A DNA stretch of 47,049 nucleotides from Candidatus Eiseniibacteriota bacterium (GTDB lineage: Bacteria > Eisenbacteria > RBG-16-71-46). Position 1 is the stretch's first letter; each line of letters begins with the position of its first letter. Position numbers and translations under genes: made by a program. Positions 16,251 through 24,162 of this stretch are shown in pieces. The notes under the pieces are model-generated. The model saw nothing but the letters and a program-made list of their open reading frames with translations, was not told where the DNA came from and searched no databases. Location of the stretch: assembly GCA_025360715.1 (NCBI GenBank), contig JANYBS010000100.1, positions 1 to 47,049 of the forward strand, in the 5' to 3' direction.

Positions 16251-17071
16251 TTCATCCTCCGGTAGGTCTGCTGCAACAAGAGCGCGTCCTCTTCCATCGC
16301 AGGGGACTCCGAAACCACCCAGCCCGACACGCGCATATCCTTGAGCGCTCGAAGCAATTCCTTCCAGGCGAACGCAGTCTCTTTGAGCGGTTCGTGCTTC
16401 CGCTCGCCTTTGGGTCCGAACTGGATGCCCGAGATGTGGATGTGCAGCCGTTCCAGCGCCTCGCGCCCCAGAGCCTGTTCGATCGCGGTGAGCGTCGCCG
16501 CGAATTCCTCGTACGTATTGTGCCTGCCTTGCTCGCGCGCGTACTGGTGCGAAAAATCGATGCACGGCAGCACGCCCGGCACCGCCTTCGCCCATGCCAG
16601 CAGCTCGGCGAGCGAGCCGGCCTGCGATGGCTTGCCCGTGAGCTCGGTGCGCACATCGATGCGTGCGCCGATCGCGCGGGCCTCTTGAACCACCTGCGCG
16701 AGCCCGTCGCGGATGCGCCGGTCGGCTTCCGCAGGCTCCCGCTTGCCGTAGAAGGCTGCGTGGAAGCAGAACGACTCCGCGCCGCAGCGCGCGCCCAGGC
16801 GGGCGGTCTCGACGAGCCGCGAACGGCTACGCTCAACCACGTCGGGCTCGCCGCACAGGTTCACGAAGAACGGTGCGTGCGCCGTGAGTGACAGGTCGCA
16901 GGCCTTCGCTTGCGCGGCGATGGCGTCCGCAGCCGCGTCCCCCATCTTGACGCCGTTGACCCAGGCCATCTCGAGATGATCCAGACCCAACTCGCGCGCG
17001 CGGCGGATGCCGTGGACGGTGCCGGGCTTTGGACTCGAGAGCGGGACCCCCGACGTGCCGAACCTCAGCAC
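16247..17071 (-). CDS. Endonuclease IV-like / xylose isomerase-like TIM barrel protein
   Basis: The 274-residue protein has the AP-endonuclease-2 fold with successive metal-site segments: LRFGTSGVPLSS, HAPFFVNL near residue 64, FCFHAAFYG near 100, a Glu in VRTELTGKPSQAG near 140, CIDFSHQYA near 170, LHIHISGI near 210 and WVVSESP near 255. These positions match the Zn ligands of Nfo, in the arrangement found in archaeal-type endonuclease IV homologues. It could cleave abasic DNA, or be one of the related sugar isomerases. The start codon is GTG. It lies 85 bases after the adenosine-specific kinase and overlaps the FAD oxidoreductase. Confidence 0.8.
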   Translation of the reverse strand: MLRFGTSGVPLSSPKPGTVHGIRRARELGLDHLEMAWVNGVKMGDAAADAIAAQAKACDLSLTAHAPFFVNLCGEPDVVERSRSRLVETARLGARCGAESFCFHAAFYGKREPAEADRRIRDGLAQVVQEARAIGARIDVRTELTGKPSQAGSLAELLAWAKAVPGVLPCIDFSHQYAREQGRHNTYEEFAATLTAIEQALGREALERLHIHISGIQFGPKGERKHEPLKETAFAWKELLRALKDMRVSGWVVSESPAMEEDALLLQQTYRRMK

Positions 17072-17156
17072 GCGCGGCCCTGGATCAAGCGATGCATGGA
17101 CGATGCGACCACCGGCGAGTGTAAGCCAGTGGCGCCGCGCGCGCGAGGGGCGCGGC

Positions 17157-17639
17157 TCACCGCTTGTATCCGATGCGGCGCAGGAATTCGCGGCGGGCGC
17201 TCCTGGCCGGGGCGTCCTCCAGGCCCTTGGGCGCGCTGCCGTCGATCACACCCACGACGCCGCGGCCCTGCGCGTTCTCCACCACCAGCACCTGCAGCGG
17301 GTTCGCCGTGGCGCAGAACACATGCGCCACCTCTTGGCAGGCCTTGATCGCGGGCAGCACATTGATCGGGTACGCGCCCACGAGCAGCAGCACGAACACG
17401 TGCCCCGCGCCCACCGCCTGCGCGTTCGAGGCCGCCGCCGCGACCAGCGCGTCGTCGTTGCCCTCGGTGCGGATCAGGCACGGGCCCGAGGCCTCGCAGA
17501 ACGCCAAGCCGAACTTGGCGCCGGGCACGGTCGTGACCACGATCTCGGCGATGTCTTCGACCGTCTTGATGAAGTGCGACTGCCCGACGATGACGTTCGC
17601 ATCGGCCGGAATGACCAGCGGCACGGCGGTGATGTTCAT
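17157..17639 (-). CDS. Adenosine-specific kinase family protein
   Basis: At 160 residues the protein matches the family along its length: NVIVGQSHFIKTVEDIAEI, KFGLAFCEASGPCLIRTEGND, GAGHVFVLL, YPINVLPAIKACQEVAHVF, CATANPLQVLVVE and GRGVVGVIDG, ending RREFLRRIGYKR. The family (PF04008) has structures from archaea and was named from adenosine-binding evidence; its physiological role is poorly known. I chose ATG 17639, which follows CCGGAGCC, because similarity begins at about residue 3. A good promoter match lies 35 bases upstream, inside the end of the Omp85-like gene region, so it probably opens the operon that runs down to 9.5 kb. Confidence 0.9.
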   Translation of the reverse strand: MNITAVPLVIPADANVIVGQSHFIKTVEDIAEIVVTTVPGAKFGLAFCEASGPCLIRTEGNDDALVAAAASNAQAVGAGHVFVLLLVGAYPINVLPAIKACQEVAHVFCATANPLQVLVVENAQGRGVVGVIDGSAPKGLEDAPARSARREFLRRIGYKR

Positions 17640-17673
17640 GGGGGCTCCGGGTGGATCGAGAGGACGCATCACC

Positions 17674-17703
17674 ACGCTACGAGGCGCCTGCCGGGAGCGT
17701 CAA
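17674..17703 (-). promoter_or_regulatory. Candidate promoter of the adenosine-specific kinase operon
   Basis: On the minus strand TTGACG (17698-17703) is followed after 18 bases by TAGCGT (17674-17679). The transcript would start near 17667, giving a leader of about 28 bases containing the ribosome site of the kinase gene. Confidence 0.45.
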
Positions 17704-17716
17704 GGCACCGAGCCGG

Positions 17717-19393
17717 CTAGAAACTCTGCCCGCTCCCGAACGAGAACACGGGGTCGTGGCGGCCGTCGATCGACGGCGCGAGCGGCCACGCGATATCGAA
17801 CCGCGCCACCGTATTGACGGTACTGTGCGGCAGGCTCAGCCGCAGGCCGAAGCCGGCGTCGTGGTGCCACGGCTCGAACTCGGCGCCAGGCCCCCACGCG
17901 CGGCCCGCGTCCCAGAACGCCGCGGCGCCGAAACTCACCAAGTGCAGGTACTCGCGCAGCGCGGCGTAGCGGAACTCACCGTTGAGCCGCCAGACCTGCG
18001 TGCCCGAGAGCTCCCTGACCGGGAACGCGCGCAGGCCGGTGAGTCCGCCCAGCGTCAGCTGGAAATCGCGCGGCATGCGATCGCCGGCGACCATCACGGC
18101 GCCAAAGACGAAGCTGCCGTTGCGGCAGGGCTGTTGCACCCAGCGGCCGTGGAACTCCCCCACGCTCTCGCGAAAGCCGTCGACCAACCGCGTCTCGGCG
18201 CTCGCGCGCATGATGCCGAAGCCGGCGTGGCCAAGGTCGGTACCCAGGTCCAGGCGCAGTCGCGCGTAGCCTTCGTCGCGCGTGGAGCCGAAGAACTGCG
18301 GCGAGAAGCCCACCTTGAATCCGAACTGCGGCCCCACGTCGAAGTCCTCGTCGCGATCGATCTGCTCCACGCCGCGGCGCACAAGATAGCGCGGATGCCA
18401 GAGCCGCATCTCGCCGCCCACGCGGCGGATGCGCAGCGCTTCGGCGCCGCCCGCAAAAGGCGTGGGCGCGCCCGGTTGCACCACGCTTGGCGCGAACTGC
18501 CGGTCGATGGCATCGAACGAGAGCACCACGCGCTGCACCTGGCCTTCGGGCGTACGAGCGCCGACACCCCACACCAACTCGGTCTCCTCCGTGCGGCGGC
18601 GGAAGTCGGCGGCCTTGATGCCGAACGCGAAGAGCTGGATGTCGGCATGGCTGCGCGTCCAACGCGCGCCCATCGAGCGCTTGGCGGCCTCGGCCCAGAA
18701 AGGCAGGAGCAGTTGGGCGCTGCGATCATCACCACTCGCACCGTTGCCCGCGGTGAAGCCCGCACGCACGTGCGATCCGATCAATGCGTCGTCGCTTACC
18801 GACGCCGAACGTGAGATCCCGGCCGGATCCTGGCGATACGAGAGATCGACGCTGGTGCCCATGCCGAGCAGGTTGCGCTCGTTGAACGAGAACGAGCCGT
18901 ACTGCTGACCGCCGGCGCTCTCCAGGTTCAACTCGGGGCTCGTGGTCCAGTTGTCGTGCGTCGCGATGCGCACGTCGACCGAGTCCTCGCCCACCTCGGT
19001 GTACGCGAGCGAATCGGGCAGCAGAAAGCCCAGTGCGCGCAGTTTGCGCATGGTCTCGTCGGCTGCCGGCCGCGTCCATGGCGCGCCCTCGCGCAGCACG
19101 AGCGCCGTGCGCAATGTGCCCGGCCGAGTGCGCACATGCAGCGCGTTCACGACTTCGTAGGCGCGATGCAGCCGTCCACGCGGCGCGGGATCGAAGATAT
19201 CGTGCGGTTCGAGAACGATGCGACGCACGATGCGGCCGGTCGGGGCTGCGACCAGCGAGTCGGAAGCCGCCGCGCCCTGTGCGCGCACCGGCACCGGCGC
19301 CAGCAGCGCCGCGACCACGCACACAACGGCCCGCGCGCGCGATGCTCGCGGCACGGGCCGTGGGGCGTGGACGAGGTCAGCGCTTCGCAGCAC
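17717..19393 (-). CDS. Omp85/BamA-like outer membrane protein (surface antigen D15 type)
   Basis: I place the start at GTG 19393, giving 558 residues. A signal peptide (residues about 20-40, AVVCVVAALLAPVPVRAQ) is followed by one POTRA-like domain (GRIVRRIVLEPHDIFD through EDSVDVRIATHDNWTT). The rest is a barrel, with FSFNERNLLGMGTSVDLSY, LGGLTGLRAFPVRELSG (the Omp85 motif 3 region), FRYAAL and a C-terminal Phe. Members insert or translocate outer-membrane proteins or lipids. With only one POTRA it is not BamA itself. It overlaps the end of cpoB/ybgF by 17 bases and is the last gene of the Tol-Pal run. Confidence 0.83.
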   Translation of the reverse strand: MLRSADLVHAPRPVPRASRARAVVCVVAALLAPVPVRAQGAAASDSLVAAPTGRIVRRIVLEPHDIFDPAPRGRLHRAYEVVNALHVRTRPGTLRTALVLREGAPWTRPAADETMRKLRALGFLLPDSLAYTEVGEDSVDVRIATHDNWTTSPELNLESAGGQQYGSFSFNERNLLGMGTSVDLSYRQDPAGISRSASVSDDALIGSHVRAGFTAGNGASGDDRSAQLLLPFWAEAAKRSMGARWTRSHADIQLFAFGIKAADFRRRTEETELVWGVGARTPEGQVQRVVLSFDAIDRQFAPSVVQPGAPTPFAGGAEALRIRRVGGEMRLWHPRYLVRRGVEQIDRDEDFDVGPQFGFKVGFSPQFFGSTRDEGYARLRLDLGTDLGHAGFGIMRASAETRLVDGFRESVGEFHGRWVQQPCRNGSFVFGAVMVAGDRMPRDFQLTLGGLTGLRAFPVRELSGTQVWRLNGEFRYAALREYLHLVSFGAAAFWDAGRAWGPGAEFEPWHHDAGFGLRLSLPHSTVNTVARFDIAWPLAPSIDGRHDPVFSFGSGQSF

Positions 19394-20261
19394 CGATACG
19401 ATCGCGAGCCAGCTGCGACTCGCTCGCGTTGGGATAGAGCCGCACCAGGTCCTCGAGCGTCTTGCGCGCTTCGCCTGCGCGCCCGAGCCGGTCCTGGCAG
19501 AGCGAGAGCTTGTACATGGCCGCCGGCACGCGGTCGCCCTTGGGGTAACTCGCCGGCACCTTGGCGTACTCCACGGCCGCGCTATCGAACGCCACCTGCG
19601 CGAAGAAGCACTCCCCTGCGCCGTACTGCGCATTGTCGGCCAGGTCGACCGCCGGGAAGCGGCGCAAGAGGTCACGATAGCCCTGCAGCGCCAGGCCGTA
19701 GCGGCCCTGCGTGAGGTCGAGCGTGGCCTGGTCATAGAGCTGTACGGGGTCGGGGCCCGTGGCCGCGGGCGGCGGCGTGACCGGCGCCGTGGCAGGTGTC
19801 GTGACCGGCGTCGTGACCGGCGTCGTGACCGGCGCCGTGCTCGTCGCCGTCGCGGGCGGCACGCTCACCACGGGCGGCGAGATCCCGCCACCGGAACGCT
19901 CGGACTTGACCTTCCACAGATGCATGGCCTCATCGAGCTTGGCATCGAAGCGGCTCAAGAGGTCGTTCATGTCCTGCGTCGACGAGGTGACGCTCGCCTT
20001 GGTGCTGAGCATGAGCTCGCGCTGACGCGCGACATCGTCGCGCGTGTCGGCGAGGACGCGATAGCTCACAGCATCACGAACAGTGAGCGTATCGACCTGA
20101 GTGCGAAGGCTATCGAGACCCGACTTGAGCAACGCCAGTTGCGGCGCGTAACAGCCCGTACTGGCGCCGGCCGCCGACAGCAGGAGCACGCCGGCCAGAA
20201 GGCCGGCGCGAGCTCCTGCGCGCGCTGCGAGCGGGCGCGCGTGTGTTGCGCGGCGTTTCAT
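19377..20261 (-). CDS. ybgF: Tol-Pal accessory protein CpoB/YbgF
   Basis: The 294-residue envelope protein has a signal sequence with a possible lipobox (ASTGC, Cys about 37 residues in from the ATG). A short coiled-coil region (LALLKSGLDSLRTQVDTLT) follows, then a Thr/Pro/Val linker built on a DNA tandem repeat, and a C-terminal TPR domain (VQLYDQATLDLTQGRYGLALQGYRDLL, then YGAGECFFAQVAFDSAAVEYAKV, then KLSLCQDRLGRAGEARKTLEDLVRLYP). This is the CpoB layout, which links peptidoglycan synthesis with Tol-driven outer-membrane constriction. ATG 20261 lies 2 bases beyond the pal stop. The Cys makes it a possible lipoprotein, unlike soluble E. coli CpoB. Confidence 0.88.
   Translation of the reverse strand: MKRRATHARPLAARAGARAGLLAGVLLLSAAGASTGCYAPQLALLKSGLDSLRTQVDTLTVRDAVSYRVLADTRDDVARQRELMLSTKASVTSSTQDMNDLLSRFDAKLDEAMHLWKVKSERSGGGISPPVVSVPPATATSTAPVTTPVTTPVTTPATAPVTPPPAATGPDPVQLYDQATLDLTQGRYGLALQGYRDLLRRFPAVDLADNAQYGAGECFFAQVAFDSAAVEYAKVPASYPKGDRVPAAMYKLSLCQDRLGRAGEARKTLEDLVRLYPNASESQLARDRIGAAKR
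19801..19836 (-). repeat. Three tandem 12-bp repeats coding a Thr-Pro-Val linker
   Basis: GTGACCGGCGTC occurs twice, then GTGACCGGCGCC, in direct tandem on the plus strand (19801-19812, 19813-19824, 19825-19836). On the coding minus strand each unit adds four linker residues in ybgF. Such units can change copy number by slippage without breaking the frame. Confidence 0.85.
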
Positions 20262-20263
20262 GA

Positions 20264-20794
20264 TCACTTGAACTCGACGCGGCGGTTCTGCGACCACGAG
20301 GCCTCGTCATGGCCTTCGGCGATCGGCTGTGTCTTGCCGTAGGGCACGGGCTTGAGCTTCGAGGCCGCGACATTGCGCGCGGTGAGGTAGTCCACCACCT
20401 TGTTCGCACGACGCGCGCTCAGGTCGGTGTTGTACTCCTCGCTGCCACGCTCGTCGCAGTGACCGCCGACCTCCACGCTCAGCGACGTGTTGGCCGCCAG
20501 AATGCGCGCATCCGCATCGAGGACGGCCTGCGCCTCGCTCGTGAGCACGTCGGAGTCGAGCGCGAAATAGACCGTGCGCAATTGCTTGATCACCGCATCA
20601 CGCGACTCCGAGACCGGCGGCTTCGCTTCTTCGACCGGCTTGGGCGCAGGCGTCGGCGTCGGGACCGGCGCCTTGTCTTCCGTCTTGGCAGGCGGCACCT
20701 CCGGCATCTTCACGTTCTTCTTGCTGCAGCCCACCGCTGGCAGGGCGAGGACCGCGAGCACGAGCAGCGCGCGGCGGATGTTCGTGGGGTTCAT
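20264..20794 (-). CDS. pal: Peptidoglycan-associated lipoprotein Pal
   Basis: The 176-residue protein has a lipoprotein signal ending LPAVGC (Cys23), a Pro/Lys-rich tether (about 27-62) and an OmpA-like domain from about residue 68: TVYFALDSDVLTSEA, GGHCDERGSEEYN, LSARRANKVVDYL and YGKTQPIAEGHDE, ending in NRRVEFK. Pal anchors the outer membrane to peptidoglycan and binds TolB. It lies directly downstream of tolB (gap 18 bases) and 2 bases before ybgF, as in the standard Tol-Pal order. Confidence 0.96.
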   Translation of the reverse strand: MNPTNIRRALLVLAVLALPAVGCSKKNVKMPEVPPAKTEDKAPVPTPTPAPKPVEEAKPPVSESRDAVIKQLRTVYFALDSDVLTSEAQAVLDADARILAANTSLSVEVGGHCDERGSEEYNTDLSARRANKVVDYLTARNVAASKLKPVPYGKTQPIAEGHDEASWSQNRRVEFK

Positions 20795-20812
20795 GTGATG
20801 CCTCCTTGGTAC

Positions 20813-22081
20813 TTAGGGCGCGATCGTCGCGGGACGCGGCGACCACGCTGGTGAGAGGGCCTTGCGGCCTCCGGTATCGATCTTCCTGGGGGGAGTGCCA
20901 TCGAGGTCCGTGATCCACAGCGCCTTGGCGCCGTCACGATCCGAACTGAATACGAGGTGCCGCGCATCGGGCGACCAGCGCGGATTCTCGTTGCTGCCGC
21001 CGGAGACGACGCGGATCGCGCCTTCGCCGTCGGGCTTGCACACGTAGATGTCGAAGCCCTCATTCGTGCGCGCGACGAACGCGATGCGATCGCCCTTGGG
21101 CGACCACGCAGGCGAGTCGGTGTAGTCGAGGTCGTACGTGAGCCGCCGCGGGTTCGTGCCTTCGGCGTCCATCACGTACACCTGAGGCGTGCCCGCCCGG
21201 TCCGACGTGAACGCGATCTGCCGGCCCGTGGGCGCCCAGCTCGGCGCCGTGTCGATGCCGCGCGAACTCGTGAGCCGCTGCGGCGAGCCGCCGCGCGCAT
21301 CGAGCACGTAGACCTCGGAGTTGCCGTCCATACTGAGCGTACACGCGATGTTGCGGCCATCGGGCGAGTAGGTGCCGCACGCGTTGATGCCCTTGCGCCC
21401 CGACAGCAGCACCGGCTTGGCGTCGGCCAGGCTCATGACCCAGAGCTGCGGGCCGCTGCCACGGTACGACGTGAAAGCCAGCAACGAGCCGTCCGGCGAG
21501 AAGTTCGGCGAAAGCACGAGCGACTTGTCGTGCGTGAGCGGATGCGCGTCGTAACCGTCGGCGTCCATGATCCACAGCTCGCGCGTGCGGCCGTCGCGCA
21601 CCACGAACGCGATGCGCGTGCTCGAGATGCCACTCTCCCCCGTGAACTGCTGGATCACGGCGTCGGCGAACTGGTGCGCCAAGCGGCGCCAGTTGGCGCG
21701 CGTGCCCTTGTAAGTGACGCTCAGAATGAGCTTGTTCTGGTGCGGGTCGCGCACCTCGCCGGCGAGCGTGATGCCCGTGCTCGTCACCGTCCACTTGCCG
21801 CCCACGATGCCTTGCGGGTCGGCGGTATCCGTGGAGGTATCCCAAGACCGCGCCACCGTGAACACCGCCGAGTGTGCTAGATCATCGGCCAGCACCTGGT
21901 CCGCCTGCGTGCTGGTGGAGCGCGCATCTTTGTCGCCGGTGGGCGTGAGCGGGACGCAACGGATGGGCAGGCGGCTCGTGGCGCCCGAACTGATGTCGAG
22001 CTTCACGTCGTCGGCGCGCGCGATCGACACGACGCCGAGCGAGCACAGGAGCAGCAAGAGATTCCGGAAGAGCTGGCGCAT
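20813..22081 (-). CDS. tolB: Tol-Pal system protein TolB
   Basis: The 422-residue periplasmic protein has a signal peptide (NLLLLLCSLGVVSIARA), an N-terminal TolB domain (about 25-165) and a six-bladed beta-propeller made of PD40-type blades. Successive blade motifs are LSPNFSPDGSLLAFTSYRG, YSPDGRNIACTLS, SWAPTGRQIAFTSDRAG, AWSPKGDRIAFVA and RWSPDARHLVFSSDRDG. TolB shuttles between Pal and the inner-membrane Tol proteins during cell division. It is 6 bases downstream of the TonB/TolA-like gene and 18 bases upstream of pal. Confidence 0.97.
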   Translation of the reverse strand: MRQLFRNLLLLLCSLGVVSIARADDVKLDISSGATSRLPIRCVPLTPTGDKDARSTSTQADQVLADDLAHSAVFTVARSWDTSTDTADPQGIVGGKWTVTSTGITLAGEVRDPHQNKLILSVTYKGTRANWRRLAHQFADAVIQQFTGESGISSTRIAFVVRDGRTRELWIMDADGYDAHPLTHDKSLVLSPNFSPDGSLLAFTSYRGSGPQLWVMSLADAKPVLLSGRKGINACGTYSPDGRNIACTLSMDGNSEVYVLDARGGSPQRLTSSRGIDTAPSWAPTGRQIAFTSDRAGTPQVYVMDAEGTNPRRLTYDLDYTDSPAWSPKGDRIAFVARTNEGFDIYVCKPDGEGAIRVVSGGSNENPRWSPDARHLVFSSDRDGAKALWITDLDGTPPRKIDTGGRKALSPAWSPRPATIAP

Positions 22082-22087
22082 GCGTTC

Positions 22088-22753
22088 CTAGGGTCCTGAG
22101 TACTCGAAGCCCAGATGGACTCCGAGGTCACTGCCATCGTAGCCCTGCGGCAACGGCGGCAGCTTGGCCGTGATGATCACAGCGCGCTGGGCAGTCTGGT
22201 CGAAATAGGCGTTGCCGCTGGCGGTCTCCACGCTCGGCGCGCTGAGCGTGCCGTCGCGCGCCACCCGGAAGTAGAGCTCCACGCGCGTGCCGGTCGTGTT
22301 GCCTGCGGGCGGCGCCCAGTTCGCGGCGATGAGCGACCGGATGCGCTGCAGGTAGAAGCCGAACGTGAAGTCGCCATCGACCACGAGGTCGCCCCGCATA
22401 CCGCCACCGATGGCCTCGGAAGCGAGCGTGGTGCGCGTGGGCGTGATGGGCGCCGAGGTCGACTTGGGCGACGTCTTCTGGTGCAGGGGCACCGCCTCCG
22501 GCTTGGGCGCAGGCGGCTTGGCGGACTTCGGCGCCTGCTCGAGCTTGACGCCCGTCTCGCCGGATGGCGCCACCTTTTCAGGGGCGCGCGCTTCCGGCGC
22601 GTGCGGCTCCGGCGCGACACTCGCGCCGATCAATGCCACCTCCACCACGTCGCTGCCCGGGAGCTTCACCTCGCGCGTGGCGTTCACGCCCACGAACAGC
22701 GCGCCTACCGCGAGCACGTGCACGACGACCGAGGTGATGATCTCCTGGCGCAT
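22088..22753 (-). CDS. TonB/TolA-like energy-transducing protein
   Basis: The 221-residue protein has one N-terminal membrane helix (ITSVVVHVLAVGALFVGV), a Pro/Lys/Ala-rich periplasmic stretch (about 50-110), and a C-terminal TonB/TolA domain with FYLQRIRSLIAANWAPP, RVELYFRVARDG and AVIITAKLPPLPQG. By position between tolR and tolB it fills the TolA role, transmitting proton-motive force from TolQR to the outer membrane. The C-terminal domain looks like the TonB_C type rather than enterobacterial TolA, which is usual outside Proteobacteria. It lies 3 bases after tolR. Confidence 0.9.
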   Translation of the reverse strand: MRQEIITSVVVHVLAVGALFVGVNATREVKLPGSDVVEVALIGASVAPEPHAPEARAPEKVAPSGETGVKLEQAPKSAKPPAPKPEAVPLHQKTSPKSTSAPITPTRTTLASEAIGGGMRGDLVVDGDFTFGFYLQRIRSLIAANWAPPAGNTTGTRVELYFRVARDGTLSAPSVETASGNAYFDQTAQRAVIITAKLPPLPQGYDGSDLGVHLGFEYSGP

Positions 22754-22756
22754 GTC

Positions 22757-23161
22757 CTAGTGCCCCTTGGCCGGCGGCTCGGTGACGAGCCCCAGCTTCT
22801 CGACACCCGCCCGGCGCAGGCGCGCGATCGTCTCGACGATCGTGCCGTAAGGCACGCTCTGGTCAGCCTTCAAGAACACCGGGCGCTTGGCGGCATTCGC
22901 GCGTGAGAGCGCATCTTCCAGATCGCGCGAGGGCACGACGGAATTGCCCACTGCGAGCGTGAGGTCACGGCGGATGCTCACGATCAGGCCCTCGTGGACA
23001 TCGAGACCCTTGCTCGCCACCTTGGGCAGGTCGATCTGCAGACCGCCTTGAAGGAACGGCGCGGTGACCATGAAGATGATCAGCAACACGAGCACCACGT
23101 CGACGAGTGGCGTGACGTTGATCTCGGCCATGGGCCGGCGGTGGCCACCACCGGAGATCAT
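22757..23161 (-). CDS. tolR: TolR/ExbD family protein
   Basis: At 134 residues this is a typical ExbD/TolR protein: a cytoplasmic start (AEINVTPLVDVVLVLLIIFM) with the membrane helix carrying the essential Asp in VTPLVDVVLVLL, then a periplasmic domain (LQIDLPKV, VSIRRDLTLAVG, KRPVFLKADQSVPYGTIVETI). It forms the proton channel with TolQ. The ATG at 23161 overlaps the tolQ stop (ATGA). A second Met (MAEINV) lies 10 residues later and could be the true start. Confidence 0.95.
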   Translation of the reverse strand: MISGGGHRRPMAEINVTPLVDVVLVLLIIFMVTAPFLQGGLQIDLPKVASKGLDVHEGLIVSIRRDLTLAVGNSVVPSRDLEDALSRANAAKRPVFLKADQSVPYGTIVETIARLRRAGVEKLGLVTEPPAKGH

Positions 23162-23856
23162 TTGAGCTGCGCCCCGATGCGGCGGTCCAGGAACTCGCTG
23201 GCGAACGAGCCCGCGTGGTTGCCCATGTCGCGCAAGCGGCCCAGGCACTGGTTGTAGCCGATCACACTGGGGATCGCCGCGGCCAGACCGGCGATCGTGG
23301 CGATGAGTGCCTCGGCGATACCCGGCGCGACCACGGCGAGCGATGCCGAGCCTTGCGAGCCGATGTTCATGAACGCCGCCATGACGCCCCACACCGTACC
23401 CATGAGACCGATGAACGGCGCGACACTGCCGGTGGTGCCCAGGAAGCCGACGCGCATCTCGAGGCGGCCCAGTTCGTCATTAGCCGCGCGGTCCATGGCG
23501 CGCTGCACCAGATCGTAGCGTGTGACGGCGCTGCCGGCGTCGGTGGGCAGCTTATCGAGCGCGGCCTGTCCCGCGAGCGCGGCGCGCGCGAAGAGGCTCT
23601 GCGGATGCTGCGCCGCGATCAGACGGCAATCGGCGCCGGCAGCCAGGCTGCGGAACGCCGTGAGAAATGCCTGATCCTGACGCGATACCGCCGCGTACAG
23701 GCGCAAGCGGTCCCAGAGCACGGCCCACGAGTAGACCGACATGCCGAGCAACAGCAACAGCACGGCCTTCGAGAACAGGCTGGCGTGGGCGATGAGCGAG
23801 GGGATCGATCCCTGTGCGCCGCCCCCGAGTTGCAACATCATGAATGCGATATCCAT
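23158..23856 (-). CDS. tolQ: TolQ/ExbB (MotA) family proton channel protein
   Basis: The 232-residue protein has three membrane helices: near residues 24-45 (FSKAVLLLLLGMSVYSWAVLW), near 130-150 within LGTTGSVAPFIGLMGTVWGVM, and near 170-190 (APGIAEALIATIAGLAAAIPSVIGY). The last two carry the family motifs. With TolR it couples proton flow to the TonB/TolA-like protein. The ATG at 23856 has AAGGAAGGTGAAG just upstream. It is the first gene of the Tol-Pal operon. Confidence 0.95.
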   Translation of the reverse strand: MDIAFMMLQLGGGAQGSIPSLIAHASLFSKAVLLLLLGMSVYSWAVLWDRLRLYAAVSRQDQAFLTAFRSLAAGADCRLIAAQHPQSLFARAALAGQAALDKLPTDAGSAVTRYDLVQRAMDRAANDELGRLEMRVGFLGTTGSVAPFIGLMGTVWGVMAAFMNIGSQGSASLAVVAPGIAEALIATIAGLAAAIPSVIGYNQCLGRLRDMGNHAGSFASEFLDRRIGAQLK

Positions 23857-24162
23857 CGGCTTCACCTTCCTTGTGAAGTCGTTCCGAGCCCGCAAGGGGC
23901 AAGGTTCGGGGTGCTGGGAGAGCGCCCGGACGCTAGCACAGCGCTGCGCACGCTCCCAAGCGAATAAGCCCTTGAGTGGCCGTCATTCCCGCCATACCCG
24001 CCGCGAGCCGCGTGGTTCCGCGCACTCGTGAAGCATGGGTGTGCCCGCAGTCAAAGGACTGACAATTCCAGAAGGTCTGACACCGTTCGTGGGTCACTTC
24101 AGGTTACTCTCTTACGTGTACAGGCCGACACTTCCGAAGTACCCCGCTCGAAAGGATCTTCC
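23857..24162. other. Divergent intergenic region between tolQ and the TlpA-like gene
   Basis: About 306 bases with no supported gene. The half from 24040 to 24130 is less GC-rich than its surroundings and has CTGACA twice, 18 bases apart (24059-24064 and 24077-24082), but I could not match either to a convincing -10. It should hold both promoters. Confidence 0.5.
23931..23959 (-). promoter_or_regulatory. tolQ: Weak candidate promoter of the tol operon
   Basis: On the minus strand TTGGGA (23954-23959) is 17 bases from CTAGCG (23931-23936), about 70 bases before the tolQ start. Both hexamers deviate from consensus. Confidence 0.25.
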
